In this document: positions 51,188-59,819 of the stretch, in pieces | How the letters are laid out: each line of letters begins with the position of its first letter | How positions within the stretch are numbered: position 1 is the stretch's first letter | DNA from: Candidatus Nanoarchaeia archaeon | GTDB lineage: Archaea; Nanobdellota; Nanobdellia; Woesearchaeales; JANQNE01 | Assembly: GCA_028279725.1 (NCBI GenBank) | Contig: JANQNE010000009.1 | Location: 37,460-101,459 of the forward strand | Direction: 5' to 3' | DNA length: 64,000 nt | Translations under genes and position numbers: made by a program | Notes under the pieces: generated by a model | The model's database searches: none | Seen by the model: only the letters and a program-made list of their open reading frames with translations | Told to the model about the DNA's origin: nothing

Positions 51188-51717
51188 TTTTCATCTCCCC
51201 CTTTTTGGTTTTTTTCTTTAGCGCCTCTCCTCCTCAAACAAACATTTGTATATTTTACCACACAAATATTTATATATGAGTAATGACTATCCTACACACT
51301 AGAAAAAGCTTAAACGCTTGCGCCAACAAGTGTAAATAAGTTCAGAAAAGAGCTTTTTCAAGAAACGCAGTTCGAATTAACCGTTCGGACAGAATTTAAC
51401 GCCAAAATGCCAAGTTTTTCGCCAAAAAAACTTCATTATTATTTTTCTAATTATGTCTTAATTAGTATATAAATATTTCTATTATACATAATATAGTTTT
51501 TTGAGCAACCTTTATACAGCCTAAGACATATAAATTCTACATTTTAAGCGATTCTCCGAAAATCCCGAATAAAATTATTAAGAATTATAATAATTACAAT
51601 AAAATGACAACTTCTCGTCTAGGAAATCAGTAATAACTTCCAAAGTTTTCAAATTTGAAACAGTGTTCCAAAAATGAAAACATTTAAATACAAGCACATA
51701 CCTTAAAAATAGCATAA
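51188..51717. other. AT-rich intergenic region with two divergent promoters
   Basis: This 530-base gap holds the ftsZ promoter and leader at its left end (to about 51280) and a TTTAAATAC box (51687-51695) for the gene at 51718 on its right. The middle, 51300-51680, shows no gene, no tRNA and no strong repeat; a short TTCGAA stretch near 51371 superficially recalls a T-loop but has no matching stems. Confidence 0.5.
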
Positions 51718-52251
51718 ATGCAGAGTACAGACATCCTCGAGAAACTGATAGATCCTAAGATTCTGAAGATTCTTAGGGTTTTTTTCGAAAATGACAAACG
51801 TCCATTCTATATTAGAGAGATCGCTAAGCTCACAAAAGTACCCATTGCCTCAACTTTCAGAACAATCCAGCAGCTGACAGAACTAAAACTCATAGATCAG
51901 CAATCCCTCGCAAAATTCAAGGTCTATAGATTAGCAGACAACGAAAAAACAAGATTCTTAGGCCAACTAATAAAGAAACAGAAGCAGATCCTCCAGATAT
52001 TTATCTCCAGAATAAAAAAGATCGAAGGCGTAGAACAGGTTATCCTCTACGGCAAAGAGGAAAAGAACAGAGCCTCAGTCTTTGTCATAGGCCCTAACCT
52101 AAACACAGGAAGAATCAAGACTATCTGCACAAACATGCTCGAAGAGTTCAAATACAATATAAACGCTCTTCCTATGAATATCGAGCAATATACACAGATG
52201 AGCTCGATGGGTCTGCACCCAGAAAAGAAACGAAACCTATACAAGAAATAG
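51718..52251 (+). CDS. Winged-helix regulator
   Basis: Residues 10-75 form a winged helix (LIDPKILKILRVFFENDKRPFYIREIAKLTKVPIASTFRTIQQL) similar to archaeal ArsR-like regulators. The rest is a ligand or nucleotide-binding-like domain (VEQVILYGKEEKNRASVFVIG) of the type seen joined to minimal nucleotidyltransferases, but the catalytic residues are not seen. A TTTAAATAC box lies 27 bases before the start. Confidence 0.7.
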   Translation: MQSTDILEKLIDPKILKILRVFFENDKRPFYIREIAKLTKVPIASTFRTIQQLTELKLIDQQSLAKFKVYRLADNEKTRFLGQLIKKQKQILQIFISRIKKIEGVEQVILYGKEEKNRASVFVIGPNLNTGRIKTICTNMLEEFKYNINALPMNIEQYTQMSSMGLHPEKKRNLYKK

Positions 52252-52285
52252 TTAATCTTATATATTTTGACCACTTTAGAGTGAT

Positions 52286-52795
52286 ATGCTGGAGAACATA
52301 ATAAAAAAGATAAAAAATAGTAAATTCTATGAGACAGGCAGAAATATGATCTACACAGAATGGGGTGCTGTGATCGGAAACTTCGTCGGTTCTCACTTTA
52401 GCCATTCTAATATAAATAATGACATAGGAATAACTGGAGGCGTAATTTCTGGAGATTATATCGGTGGAACATTCGGACAGTTTCTAGCCTACAAGCACAA
52501 TAACCCAGAAAAAGATGCTCAGGCCCTGGCAAAAGACTTCACAAAAATCTTGATATATGATTTTCCTAACACTGCTCTTGCATATACTATCAGCGGAGCT
52601 GTAACATATCAGTTCGTAAAAAGAGATGCTGATGAAAAGTTAGTAGCTTTCGTAAACTGGCTGACAACCGCTGCAACTTGGCAGTTCATCTACAATAAGA
52701 TTGTCTATCCGATAGTTAGAGACGGAAAAGACGAAAACCTAGCCAAACATCTATATACTAGAGGAAAAGAATTATACAAAAAACTCCGTTCTTAG
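52286..52795 (+). CDS. Membrane-associated protein, function unknown
   Basis: This 169-residue protein has glycine-rich hydrophobic segments (GAVIGNFVGSHFSHS, GGTFGQFLAYK) and two or three likely membrane helices. The pattern resembles the glycine-rich protein at 17175-17795 only in style. Its last bases overlap the convergent phoU-type gene at 52792. Confidence 0.55.
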   Translation: MLENIIKKIKNSKFYETGRNMIYTEWGAVIGNFVGSHFSHSNINNDIGITGGVISGDYIGGTFGQFLAYKHNNPEKDAQALAKDFTKILIYDFPNTALAYTISGAVTYQFVKRDADEKLVAFVNWLTTAATWQFIYNKIVYPIVRDGKDENLAKHLYTRGKELYKKLRS

Positions 52796-53673
52796 CTGTC
52801 CAGCACAATCTTAGCTATATTCCTTGACCTATTCACTATCGACTTCAGCTTATTTGCTATCTCCTTATCCTCAATAGCATCATCGATCTCATCCAGCAAA
52901 GCAGGTCTGTTCGCAATAAGCTTATCAGCCACTTTCTTATCCTTAGAAAAGTGCGACTTTATAGCCTCTCTGTAATATTCTTCTATCTTGTCATATAGCT
53001 CAAGTATGAAATCATCACCTAATTTCTCAAATTTCTCACTCAGATCCCTTACCATATCGCCTATATTCTCAAGATTCTTAGCCATCCACCAGTATTCTAT
53101 AGCTTCCTTGCTCTCTATCTCCCTGGATCTAACAAGACGAGAAATCAAAAAAAACAGCTTATCAACTTCATAATCTCTATAAACCAGAGATTTACTAACA
53201 CCTTTCTCCTTCAGGGCATTCTTCGAATCAGCTATTATAGACTTGATCAGCATATCCATCCTTCGAAGAGTATTATCAAGAGAAAATTCCTTCAGGTCAA
53301 GATAATCCTTCACAACAAGCTTAGTCTGAGTCTGTTCAACAACTTCCAATGCCAAAAAATTATGCAGGATCTTCCTGATATCTTCCAATTTCTTGCTCAA
53401 TCCATCTCCGATAAACACAAATTCAGTACTGTTGTTGATATACGCAGATATAGTCTCCCTTCTTATACTCCCAACATCCTTCTTATCTATAGTTATAGTC
53501 GCCTCTTTCTTCTCCTTCTCATCCTTAGCTTCAGTACTCAACTCAACCTTATTCCCTAATTCCTTAAGAAACAACAGATCCCCCTTATTCAGTTTGTTCT
53601 GTTTCACCCATTGCTTAGGCAGAGAAATTGTATAAGTTTCAGCTCCGGTCTTGACAAGTCTTCTGGTTTCCAT
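52792..53673 (-). CDS. AbrB-domain PhoU-family regulator
   Basis: The N-terminal 50 residues form an AbrB/SpoVT-type DNA-binding beta domain (RRLVKTGAETYTISLPKQWVKQNKLNKGD). Two PhoU helical bundles follow (DNTLRRMDMLIKSIIADSK, and ENIGDMVRDLSEKF). This is the standard archaeal PhoU form, linked to phosphate uptake control. No phosphate transporter is adjacent. The GAGGTGTTTAT ribosome site lies before the ATG at 53673. Confidence 0.9.
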   Translation of the reverse strand: METRRLVKTGAETYTISLPKQWVKQNKLNKGDLLFLKELGNKVELSTEAKDEKEKKEATITIDKKDVGSIRRETISAYINNSTEFVFIGDGLSKKLEDIRKILHNFLALEVVEQTQTKLVVKDYLDLKEFSLDNTLRRMDMLIKSIIADSKNALKEKGVSKSLVYRDYEVDKLFFLISRLVRSREIESKEAIEYWWMAKNLENIGDMVRDLSEKFEKLGDDFILELYDKIEEYYREAIKSHFSKDKKVADKLIANRPALLDEIDDAIEDKEIANKLKSIVNRSRNIAKIVLDS

Positions 53674-53722
53674 ATAAACACCTCATATATACATAACGTT
53701 CATAACTTATAGTCAATACGTT

Positions 53723-54218
53723 AAATATATATAAATCTTTTGGTAACATTAATCCAACAAATAAGAGGTAAAAAAACTCTACATCAAAAGACTACAACAA
53801 CAGAGAGTAGACACAAAAGATAGAGAGCGACAACAAGCGACAAACACAGAGAACATGTTTTATGCAAGTAGGTGCTGAGCATAAAAACATCATTGGCATG
53901 ATGAAGCACACCAAACCAAAACATACATCAAAGCCAAACAAGATTACATACACATAACATAAAGTAAGCCCAGTGAAACAAAAAAAGAAAGAGGTGATTA
54001 AAATGTTCATCAACTCTTTTTTTATTTTGTTTTTTATGCGGAATGTTATCCCAACGATACCATTTCGTCTAAGGACAAAAAAATAACATTTCATATGCAA
54101 GCCATATGAAAAAAATTTTGAATAAAGTCCAGGTTTCCACTTGACCAAAAGTTGAGTGGAATCACGCTCACTCCCCTCACACACTATGGGCAACTGTTAC
54201 TGACAGTTGCCCCTTTTT
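53723..54218 (+). ncRNA. Candidate structured RNA with six hairpins and a terminator
   Basis: A TATA box (AAATATATATAAA, 53723-53735) precedes an A-rich transcript with no clear gene. Six perfect or near-perfect hairpins follow: 53858-53886 (8 bp), 53888-53903 (6 bp), 54040-54092 (10 bp with one wobble), 54092-54108 (6 bp), 54135-54161 (11 bp) and 54188-54212 (10 bp). The last is followed by CTTTTTCT, a good terminator. A 27-codon frame at 54003-54086 has GAGGTGATT before its ATG. I recognise neither SRP nor RNase P motifs. Confidence 0.45.
54003..54086 (+). CDS. Possible 27-residue peptide
   Basis: An ATG at 54003 is preceded by GAGGTGATT, the best ribosome site in the region. The frame encodes a hydrophobic peptide (MFINSFFILFFMRNV) with a basic end (RLRTKK). 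It lies in the candidate structured RNA, and its end overlaps the loop and stem of the 54040-54092 hairpin. It could be a leader peptide or a membrane microprotein. The short length makes chance possible. Confidence 0.3.
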   Translation: MFINSFFILFFMRNVIPTIPFRLRTKK

Positions 54219-54220
54219 CT
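54187..54220 (+). terminator. Strong hairpin-T-run terminator
   Basis: GGGCAACTGT (54188-54197) pairs with ACAGTTGCCC (54203-54212), a 10-bp stem with a 5-base loop, followed by CTTTTTCT. It ends the plus-strand transcript of the hairpin region and lies about 90 bases before the convergent tRNA-Arg gene. Confidence 0.7.
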
Positions 54221-54306
54221 ATAACAACCTTGACTAATCAGATTTCTCGACGACAAAATCACAACCCCTTTATTTCCTTTGGAAAAATTTCATCTAGAAA
54301 AAAATA

Positions 54307-54424
54307 CGTCCCTGCCGGGACTTTCAAACCAAAGGTCTGATCCTTCGCTTCTTTGAACCCGGGTTACAACCTTTCAACCAGAATAGTCCGCAGGGTTGTG
54401 TCCTATCGACTAGACTACAGGGAC
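54307..54424 (-). tRNA. tRNA-Arg (GCG) with two introns
   Basis: On the minus strand the mature tRNA is 72 bases. The acceptor stem is GTCCCTG/CAGGGAC with discriminator G, and the D-loop has the A20 expected for arginine. The anticodon stem CAACC/GGTTG gives loop CTGCGGA (anticodon GCG) after removing 15 bases at 37/38 (ACTATTCTGGTTGAA). The T-stem CCGGG/CCCGG closes after removing 31 bases between 59 and 60, giving TTCAAAT. The T-loop site has a bulge-helix-bulge (TTCA with TGAA). The first splice site is less perfect (one mismatch). The upstream GTTTATAAAC is a palindromic TATA box that also faces the next plus-strand gene. Confidence 0.88.
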
Positions 54425-54470
54425 ATGATAGAAAGATTTAATTACAAGTTTATAAACATTAGTCAAAAAC

Positions 54471-55202
54471 ATGAAAATAATGTTTTACAACACAGGCTAC
54501 TGCACTGGTATCGGCAACAGCCACCTTGAATATTTCTCTCGGTGTTACAGGTTCCTATTGGCTCCTAAGAAAATAGTCTCAAACATAGCAGAGTTCATTA
54601 AACAGCAAAAACCAGACATAGTCGGCTTTGCAGAGATTGACTCAGGATCTTTCAGGACAGGATTCAGGAGCCAGATTAAACACATCTCAAAAAAACTTAA
54701 CTTCGACCACAGATCATACACATGCAAATACCCAAAGATCTCTCCTTTAGCATACACACCGATATTCAAAAGACACTGCAACGGAATAATCTCTAAAGAA
54801 AATCCAGAAGAAGTAAAGCATCACTTCTTATCGGCAGGATTCAAAAGGTTATTCATTGAATACAAGGTCAAAAACATAACCTTCTTCTTGGCTCATCTTG
54901 CACTAAGAAAACATGTAAGAAAAAGACAGATCGAAGAAATATCAAGCATAATGAAAGCCTGCAAGACAAAAAAAGTTCTCATGGGAGATTTCAACATCTT
55001 CGACGGAAAAGAAGAGCTAAAACAGCTGATGAAAGAAAACAGTCTAAAGTTCACGGACAAGGATGAAAAAACTTTCCCCTCATGGGATCCAAAAAAGCAC
55101 TTAGACTTCATCCTGACATCAAAAGATATAAAGGTAAAAAACTTCAAGACATTCAATAAAAATCTATCAGACCATCTTCCCATAATGGTGGAACTAAGAT
55201 GA
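54471..55202 (+). CDS. Endonuclease/exonuclease/phosphatase-fold protein
   Basis: The EEP-family motifs are readable: PDIVGFAEIDSG (metal-binding Glu), the histidine in FFLAHLAL, KVLMGDFNIFDG (Asp and Asn of the active site), LDFIL and the C-terminal SDHLPIMVEL (Asp-His pair). The family hydrolyses phosphodiesters in nucleic acids or signalling lipids. An inserted basic segment (KSKHISKKLNF-like) lies mid-protein. It overlaps the HD gene by four bases, so the two are coupled. Confidence 0.88.
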   Translation: MKIMFYNTGYCTGIGNSHLEYFSRCYRFLLAPKKIVSNIAEFIKQQKPDIVGFAEIDSGSFRTGFRSQIKHISKKLNFDHRSYTCKYPKISPLAYTPIFKRHCNGIISKENPEEVKHHFLSAGFKRLFIEYKVKNITFFLAHLALRKHVRKRQIEEISSIMKACKTKKVLMGDFNIFDGKEELKQLMKENSLKFTDKDEKTFPSWDPKKHLDFILTSKDIKVKNFKTFNKNLSDHLPIMVELR

Positions 55203-55723
55203 ACGAAAAACAAGCGATCAAACTCCTAAAAAAAAATTCAACAGATAAAAAATCACTAAACATAGTTCTCAAACACTCCAAAGCTGTCCAAAAGCTTGCA
55301 CTAAAGTTCGCAAAACTCCATAAATACACAGACATAGGCTTCATAAAGACAGCATGTATCCTCCATGACATAGGAAGATTCAGGTGTCCTCCAGGAAAAT
55401 TAACAATACGCCACGGCATCGAAGGAGCAAAGATCCTAAGAAAACATAAGCTTCCAAAACATGCACGTGTAGCAGAACGGCATCTTGGCGCTGGAATAAA
55501 AAAATCAGAAATAATCAGACAAAAACTCCCATTACCAAAAAAAGATTTTATCCCAAAGACTATAGAAGAAAAGATAATAACTATAGCAGACTCATTGATA
55601 GCAGGAAACAAAGTTCTATCATTAAAAAAGACAGCAGAAAGATTCTCAAAAGAAGTCAACAAAAGATGCGGAAATAACATAATAAAGCTCTACAACGAGG
55701 TCTGTAAACCAAAAAAATTATAA
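55199..55723 (+). CDS. HD-domain phosphohydrolase
   Basis: HD motifs are present: the first His in VLKHSKAV, the paired HD in ACILHDIGRFR, a histidine in HARVAERHLGAG, and the last Asp in IITIADSLIA. They form a metal site used to hydrolyse phosphoesters or nucleotides. The context with the EEP nuclease suggests nucleotide or RNA metabolism. Length 174 is compact. The ATG overlaps the preceding stop as ATGA. Confidence 0.87.
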   Translation: MNEKQAIKLLKKNSTDKKSLNIVLKHSKAVQKLALKFAKLHKYTDIGFIKTACILHDIGRFRCPPGKLTIRHGIEGAKILRKHKLPKHARVAERHLGAGIKKSEIIRQKLPLPKKDFIPKTIEEKIITIADSLIAGNKVLSLKKTAERFSKEVNKRCGNNIIKLYNEVCKPKKL

Positions 55724-55757
55724 ACCAACTAAAAAACTACAACTCAAAGGTGATTTT

Positions 55758-56045
55758 ATGGCTGACGAAAAGACAAAAGATGAACAAAGGCAGGATATTG
55801 CTGATGGTACTCAGGATGAAGAAGTTTACACAGAAGAAGGAAGAGAAGCTATGGTAGATGATGATGAACTTACCCCTGCTGAAGCAGGTTTCATGGAAGG
55901 AGCTGAAGGCCGCGGACAGGATACATCATGCGCTCACTGCGGAAAACTTCTAGGTGACAGGGAAGAAGGAGTCCACGAAAGAAAAGTAGACGGAAAAAAT
56001 CTGTTCTTCTGTTCAGAAGAGTGCGCTGAAAAAGGCAAAAGATAA
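55758..56045 (+). CDS. Acidic protein with C-terminal zinc finger
   Basis: The N-terminal half is very acidic (DEQRQDIADGTQDEEVYTEEG and DDDELTPAEAG). The C-terminus contains CAHCGK, then FCSEECAEKGK, a treble-clef/TRASH-like zinc finger with four cysteines. It could bind another protein through the finger. The AGGTGATT ribosome site precedes the ATG. Its stop abuts the stop of the convergent hydrolase gene. Confidence 0.72.
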   Translation: MADEKTKDEQRQDIADGTQDEEVYTEEGREAMVDDDELTPAEAGFMEGAEGRGQDTSCAHCGKLLGDREEGVHERKVDGKNLFFCSEECAEKGKR

Positions 56046-56978
56046 TTATTTCATTACTTTTTCTAATTTATCTGCTATCTTCCCCATAGCATATCTTCTC
56101 TGGAAAAATGCATAATGTACATTATACAGCTTGATCATATCTGGCTTTCCAGCTGCTTCATAAAGTCTTCTTGTGCTTTGTGAAGGTATGACATGGTCAA
56201 AAGCTGAATATATTATAAGAAAATTCTTTGGATTAATATTTCCTGCATAAGTCAAAGGATCCACAGAAGCACAGATCCGTTTAACCTGATCAAAATATTG
56301 CCTTTCATTCAGGCATTCCTTCTCCATCCTGTATTCCCTGTACTTTTTGACATAAGAATTGTGTGAATTCATTATCATCTCTGCGATATCTCCTCCAGAA
56401 AAAGCTATGCCTCCGGCCTTTATCCTGGGATCGACACCTGCAAGCAAAGCAGCTCCGATTCCTCCAAAACTCAGACCAAAAGTAGCATACTCCTTCTTTC
56501 CCAACCAGTCCATAAAAACTCTCGCATCATCTACAGCTTCCTTCATAAGTTTGGCAGAAAAAGATATATCATACTCATGCCATAAAAACGCATGCTTTGT
56601 CTTTATACATGCAACATCAAAACCTCTTTTTGCAAAATAAGGTGATTTTTCCCTCATAAACTTCTCTCCGACACCCATCGGAGTAAACGCTATTATCACA
56701 GGCCTGTTCTGGCCCCTTCCGCTATAATAATGCACGACAGCTTCCTTATTCTTGTAAGAATTTGACACAGATCTAAAAACAATCTCATCCAATGAATAAT
56801 CCTCATTTACTTCCAAAGACTTCAAAGAAGGATTTATGACTCTCTTCTCATAAATAAGCGCATTAACCTTCCTTTCCAAAACATCCTTTTCTTTAGGAAC
56901 ATGCTCATAATGCTTTCCACACCCAACTAAACTAAGCAATAGTCCTAAAACAGCTATCTTCTTCAACATCTTAAACAC
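56046..56978 (-). CDS. Lipoprotein alpha/beta hydrolase
   Basis: A lipoprotein signal ends in LVGC (Cys near residue 20). The alpha/beta hydrolase fold is marked by FGLSFGGIGAAL (nucleophile serine), SAFDHVIPSQS (acid Asp) and NVHYAFFQ (His). It is thus probably an exported esterase or lipase anchored on the cell surface. Start uncertain by three residues (ATG at 56978 or at 56969). Confidence 0.83.
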   Translation of the reverse strand: MFKMLKKIAVLGLLLSLVGCGKHYEHVPKEKDVLERKVNALIYEKRVINPSLKSLEVNEDYSLDEIVFRSVSNSYKNKEAVVHYYSGRGQNRPVIIAFTPMGVGEKFMREKSPYFAKRGFDVACIKTKHAFLWHEYDISFSAKLMKEAVDDARVFMDWLGKKEYATFGLSFGGIGAALLAGVDPRIKAGGIAFSGGDIAEMIMNSHNSYVKKYREYRMEKECLNERQYFDQVKRICASVDPLTYAGNINPKNFLIIYSAFDHVIPSQSTRRLYEAAGKPDMIKLYNVHYAFFQRRYAMGKIADKLEKVMK

Positions 56979-57076
56979 TCCAAGAACCCCTTTTTCTCTA
57001 TCTATAACCTAAAAATCATTTAAATATCTTTCCTCTTATAGCAACATTTATATTCTAAAACCATAAAACTACAGCT

Positions 57077-57862
57077 ATGCCGATAAAAAAAATACTCATA
57101 AAAAAAGAAAGAAAAGAATTTGTTAAAGACCTGAAAAGAGAAGTTATAGTCCAAAGGCCGGAAAAACACTTTATAACAGACACCAACAAAGAATACCACA
57201 CTAAATATGGAATAATAAAAAAAGAATTCCTAAAAAAGAAGCCAGGATCAAAAACTAAGCTCGGCAACCAGGAATTCTCTATCCTAAATCCTTCTTTCAT
57301 AGACATCTACAGAAGGATAGAACGTTCAGCTCAAATAATCCCTCTAAAAGACATAGGCTCTATAATAACATTCACAGGCATAACAAAAGACTCAACTATA
57401 GTTGACTCCGGATCAGGATCAGGAGGATTATCACTTTTCCTCGCAAACATTGCAAAAAAAGTAACAACTTATGACATAAAAAAAGAGAACACAGAGCTTG
57501 TACAAAAAAACATAAAATTCCTTGATCTAAAGAACATAACAGCAAAGACAGCAGACATCTACAGAGACAAAGACATAAAAGATAAGAACATAGACATACT
57601 TACATTAGATGTTCCAGAACCATGGAGAGCTATAAAGACAGCAGAAAAGATACTTAAAGTAGGAGGATTCATAGCTATGTACTCACCATGCATCCCTCCG
57701 CTCCAGGAGTTCATCCATGAGATAAGAAAAAACAACAATTTCATGTACATAAAGACCATAGAGATAATAGAAAGAGACTGGGAATTCAACGGAAGGATAA
57801 TCCGACCAAAATCACAACAAATAGGCCATTCAGGATTCTTAACATTTGTAAGAAAGATTTAA
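57077..57862 (+). CDS. trmI: TrmI-like tRNA (adenine-58-N1) methyltransferase
   Basis: The motifs fit the TrmI/m1A58 family: SIITFTGITKDSTIVDSGSGSGGLSLFLAN (motif I), TYDIKKENTELVQKN (strand 2), LDVPEPWRAI (catalytic region) and GGFIAMYSPCIPPLQEF. It methylates A58 in the T-loop of tRNA. The N-terminal 90 residues include a small beta domain. It uses the same loop in which this genome's tRNA genes carry introns; the two facts may be unrelated. Overlaps the convergent gene by four bases. Confidence 0.88.
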   Translation: MPIKKILIKKERKEFVKDLKREVIVQRPEKHFITDTNKEYHTKYGIIKKEFLKKKPGSKTKLGNQEFSILNPSFIDIYRRIERSAQIIPLKDIGSIITFTGITKDSTIVDSGSGSGGLSLFLANIAKKVTTYDIKKENTELVQKNIKFLDLKNITAKTADIYRDKDIKDKNIDILTLDVPEPWRAIKTAEKILKVGGFIAMYSPCIPPLQEFIHEIRKNNNFMYIKTIEIIERDWEFNGRIIRPKSQQIGHSGFLTFVRKI

Positions 57863-58731
57863 TTCTGCCATACATCGACAAAGTGCATATAATTTTCCTT
57901 GATCCTAAGAACAGCTTCCTCTCTGGAAATATTTTCTTTAGTAAATTCTTCCAAAGCCTCCTTAAAGATTGTCCTGCCGATAGCAAATCCAATAGCAATA
58001 TCAACTTTTTTCCCGGCCTTAAGCCATTTCTCAGCATGCTCCTTGCTTTCACCACGGCCTAATATGATGATCTTAGCATCTTTATTCTCCTTCACGATCT
58101 CATCAGCAACTTTCTGCATATCAGAACTCTTATCCATCCCTTCTATCTTCCATACATCAGGATTCACACCAGCAGCATGCAGTTCTTTGACAGCTTTAAC
58201 TTCCAGCTTAGGCCTAATCTTATTATCATAATCCTTTACTTTCTGCTCAGCAGTAGGGGGAACTAACATCTCTAGAAGAAACTTATTCTCCTTTTCCTTC
58301 AAAAAATCACCAAGTGCAGCTAACTTAGCAGCCTGCCTTGAATTCATCTCTTTATCATCGTCAGGATTATATCTGAGCAAAGCTTTCACATAAGTTGGAT
58401 TCCTCTTCTCAATCCCCTCCCTAAAATTATCTCCGTTCTCAAAATCAAATTCTTTTTGTCCGCTTTTCTCGACAGGAACACAGACGATAAAACCTTCTTT
58501 CTGAGCATCATCTAACACAGAAGAGCCAAGCCATTCATCCACTAATATTCCAGCATACTCTTTTGAAACACCGGAATTAACAGACTCGACAAACGCATCA
58601 TATATGATCCTCTTCAGTTCTCTGGCTTTCTCAAGATCATCCTCACTAGGCTCTCCATTCACAATTCCTAAAATACCTTTGATAAAACTGTTTCTGTGAT
58701 CAAAAGGCAAGATATAAAGTTCTTTTTTCAT
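57859..58731 (-). CDS. DUF2090-type TIM-barrel protein (aldolase-like)
   Basis: The N-terminus (LYILPFDHRNSFIKGILG) and the DEWLGSSVLDDA, VPVEKSG, EMLVPP and ILGRGESKEHAEKWL segments are those of the DUF2090 family, related to class I aldolases and to the C-terminal half of inositol-catabolism kinases. An aldolase acting on a phosphorylated sugar is likely but not proven. It is the last gene of the hexosamine operon, directly after the small membrane-protein gene (0-base gap). Confidence 0.75.
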   Translation of the reverse strand: MKKELYILPFDHRNSFIKGILGIVNGEPSEDDLEKARELKRIIYDAFVESVNSGVSKEYAGILVDEWLGSSVLDDAQKEGFIVCVPVEKSGQKEFDFENGDNFREGIEKRNPTYVKALLRYNPDDDKEMNSRQAAKLAALGDFLKEKENKFLLEMLVPPTAEQKVKDYDNKIRPKLEVKAVKELHAAGVNPDVWKIEGMDKSSDMQKVADEIVKENKDAKIIILGRGESKEHAEKWLKAGKKVDIAIGFAIGRTIFKEALEEFTKENISREEAVLRIKENYMHFVDVWQN

Positions 58732-59127
58732 TTATTCCACCATAGGCCATACTACAAGCCATATAACACTTGTTACTATAAAAAATATCCCAATTATAAA
58801 TAAGTACATCGGTTCAGCTATCACAGGATTCAAAAAGCCACTCAAAACAGGAATTCCAAAACCAAAAAACTTCGCCATAAACGCAAGCTCAAATACAGCA
58901 TCTATAAGATTATTTAATAACGCCAATATGACAACAAGAGGATGCCTTCCAAGATCAGCTAATGTATGAAAAACATCAAGAACTGTCATTATTACACCAA
59001 CAGCAAAGAGTACACCCCATAAGATGTTCCATGAAGGAACACTGAAGTACTTCCCGGAAAAACCGACAATAAGCACTCCCAATACTATCCCAAGAACAGC
59101 ATCTTCAGAAGCAAACAATAGCTTCAA
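58732..59127 (-). CDS. Membrane protein in the hexosamine operon, probable TTG start
   Basis: The 131-residue product has about four membrane helices and no soluble domain. The GTG at 59136 could start it, but TTG at 59127 overlaps the stop of the previous gene (TTGA) and lies about seven bases after the ribosome site AGAGGTGGG, so I prefer TTG (protein then begins MKLLFASEDAV). Function unknown. Confidence 0.65.
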   Translation of the reverse strand: MKLLFASEDAVLGIVLGVLIVGFSGKYFSVPSWNILWGVLFAVGVIMTVLDVFHTLADLGRHPLVVILALLNNLIDAVFELAFMAKFFGFGIPVLSGFLNPVIAEPMYLFIIGIFFIVTSVIWLVVWPMVE

Positions 59128-59819
59128 TCTTCCCACCTCTTAAGAAACTCGTTCATAGGCTTGATATCATCCAATGTGCCCATATCTTTCCAGAACTCTT
59201 TTATCTTTATAACCTTTACTTTTCCTTCGGCAGCCAGCATACTCACAGCATCAGTAAGCTCAATCTCACCCCTGGGCGACTCTTTCACAACAGAAAGTGC
59301 ATCAAACACCTCAGCTGTAAACTTATACAATCCTGTATTCACCAGATTCCCAAAATCTTCCTTAGGCTTTTCTTTGATCTCTTTCAGATTATCTCCATCA
59401 CAAACCAACACACCATACCTTGAAGGGTCTTCAACCTCTATCCCACTGATATAGTTAATATCATCTTCTTTATTCAGTTCCTTAAGATCACCAACACTCC
59501 AGAGATTGTCTCCTCCTAAAACAACAAAATTATCTCCGGCAACAAAATCCTCAGCAGTCATAACAGCATCTCCGGTTCCTTTCTGCTCTTTCTGCTCAAC
59601 AACAACAGCATTAAAATTATACTTATCCAAGAACTCCATAACTTTTTCTTTCTTATAGCCGACAACCAGACAAAAGTCATCATAACCAGCTCTCTCCAGA
59701 TTCTTCATCACATAATACAGAAAAGGTCTTCCGTTAACTTCAACTAAAACCTTTGGAACTTCATTTGTCAAAGGCAGCATCCTAACTCCTTTTCCTGCAG
59801 CTAATATCACAGCTTTCAT
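59124..59819 (-). CDS. Sugar-phosphate nucleotidyltransferase (probable UDP-GlcNAc pyrophosphorylase)
   Basis: The signature AVILAAGKGVRMLPLT (nucleotide-binding glycine loop) and the following PKVLVEVNGRPFLYYV are those of the NTP-transferase family. GDAVMTAEDF and GGDNLW carry the metal-binding Asp. At 231 residues it lacks the left-handed helix acetyltransferase domain of GlmU, and the separate GNAT gene upstream in the operon fills that role. Context points to UTP plus GlcNAc-1-P giving UDP-GlcNAc. Overlaps the mutase gene by four bases. Confidence 0.85.
   Translation of the reverse strand: MKAVILAAGKGVRMLPLTNEVPKVLVEVNGRPFLYYVMKNLERAGYDDFCLVVGYKKEKVMEFLDKYNFNAVVVEQKEQKGTGDAVMTAEDFVAGDNFVVLGGDNLWSVGDLKELNKEDDINYISGIEVEDPSRYGVLVCDGDNLKEIKEKPKEDFGNLVNTGLYKFTAEVFDALSVVKESPRGEIELTDAVSMLAAEGKVKVIKIKEFWKDMGTLDDIKPMNEFLKRWED

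Noticed and set aside
51340..51420. TTCGAA-containing stretch resembling a tRNA T-loop
   Set aside because: No acceptor, D or anticodon stems could be paired around it, and the region is too AT-rich for an archaeal tRNA.
53792..54193. Minus-strand frame of 133 codons in the hairpin region
   Set aside because: The product is a run of Phe/Cys/Leu without coherent domains, there is no ribosome site, and the frame crosses several perfect hairpins. The plus-strand structured RNA explains the region better.
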